DNA from: Paraburkholderia sp. BCC1884
Lineage (GTDB): Bacteria; Pseudomonadota; Gammaproteobacteria; Burkholderiales; Burkholderiaceae
Length of the DNA: 64,000 nt
NCBI RefSeq assembly: GCF_900996225.1
Contig: NZ_CAAJGL010000067.1
Span: 1-64,000, forward strand
Reading direction: 5' to 3'
The notes below the pieces were generated by a model. It was not told where the DNA came from and did no database searches. It saw only the letters and a list, made by a program, of their open reading frames with translations. The position numbers and the translations under genes are program-made. Shown here in pieces: positions 63,968-64,000 of this stretch; the stretch's first letter is position 1; every line of letters begins with the position of its first letter.

Positions 63968-64000
63968 GGCAATCTGCCTGTTGTCGGGAAGGATCCGTTC

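Overview
The window is high-GC, densely coded DNA with family content (Gram-negative porin with a C-terminal Phe, ChoX-type binding proteins, heterotetrameric sarcosine oxidase, GbdR-like regulators, choline-sulfatase locus) that points to a betaproteobacterium of the Burkholderia/Paraburkholderia group, probably a secondary replicon. This is inferred from gene content; there is no rRNA or tRNA gene to confirm it. No transposase, integrase or CRISPR array was seen.

Layout. 0-7 kb: a DUF1810 protein, a multi-pass membrane protein, a 24-residue membrane peptide, a PNPOx-ferredoxin reductase-ferredoxin fusion, a glutathione S-transferase divergent from a LysR regulator, and a porin. 7-49.6 kb: a nearly continuous island for choline and glycine betaine catabolism. 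It starts with choline-sulfatase plus a binding protein and its LysR regulator, then purU. A ten-gene minus-strand run follows: glyA, an M19-family protein, a DUF5943 protein, dgcA, dgcB, etfA, etfB, gbcA, gbcB and a betaine-type binding protein. Next come a GbdR-like regulator, fdhA, betIBA, a serine beta-lactamase-like protein, an Rhs-type secreted protein with a candidate immunity gene, an MFS transporter, serine dehydratase with soxBDAG, a second GATase1/AraC regulator, and a choline ABC transporter operon that carries a third such regulator.

How it fits together. Choline-O-sulfate is cut to choline (BetC), choline is oxidised to betaine (BetA, BetB), and betaine is demethylated to dimethylglycine (GbcAB), sarcosine (DgcAB with an ETF pair) and glycine (SoxBDAG). 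GlyA and serine dehydratase then take glycine to serine and pyruvate. Formaldehyde and C1-folate released on the way can be handled by FdhA, GlyA and PurU. Two promoters, upstream of the choVW operon and upstream of the serine dehydratase-sox operon, each carry a pair of TGCGAC-containing direct repeats exactly 21 bp apart in the same orientation relative to the operon. This is a good candidate for the binding site of the GbdR-type activators.

49.9-64 kb: an acyl-CoA ligase, an SDR gene broken by a one-base frameshift, a 600-residue acyl-CoA dehydrogenase, a BON-domain protein, an XRE-cupin regulator divergent from a flavin monooxygenase/flavin reductase/MFS operon, and a minus-strand ECF sigma, anti-sigma, Spy/CnrX-like, DUF1800, DUF1501 operon. 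A tiny lipoprotein gene lies at the right edge. The least explained items are the Rhs/immunity pair, the M19-family protein that lacks several metal ligands, and the 21-bp repeats.
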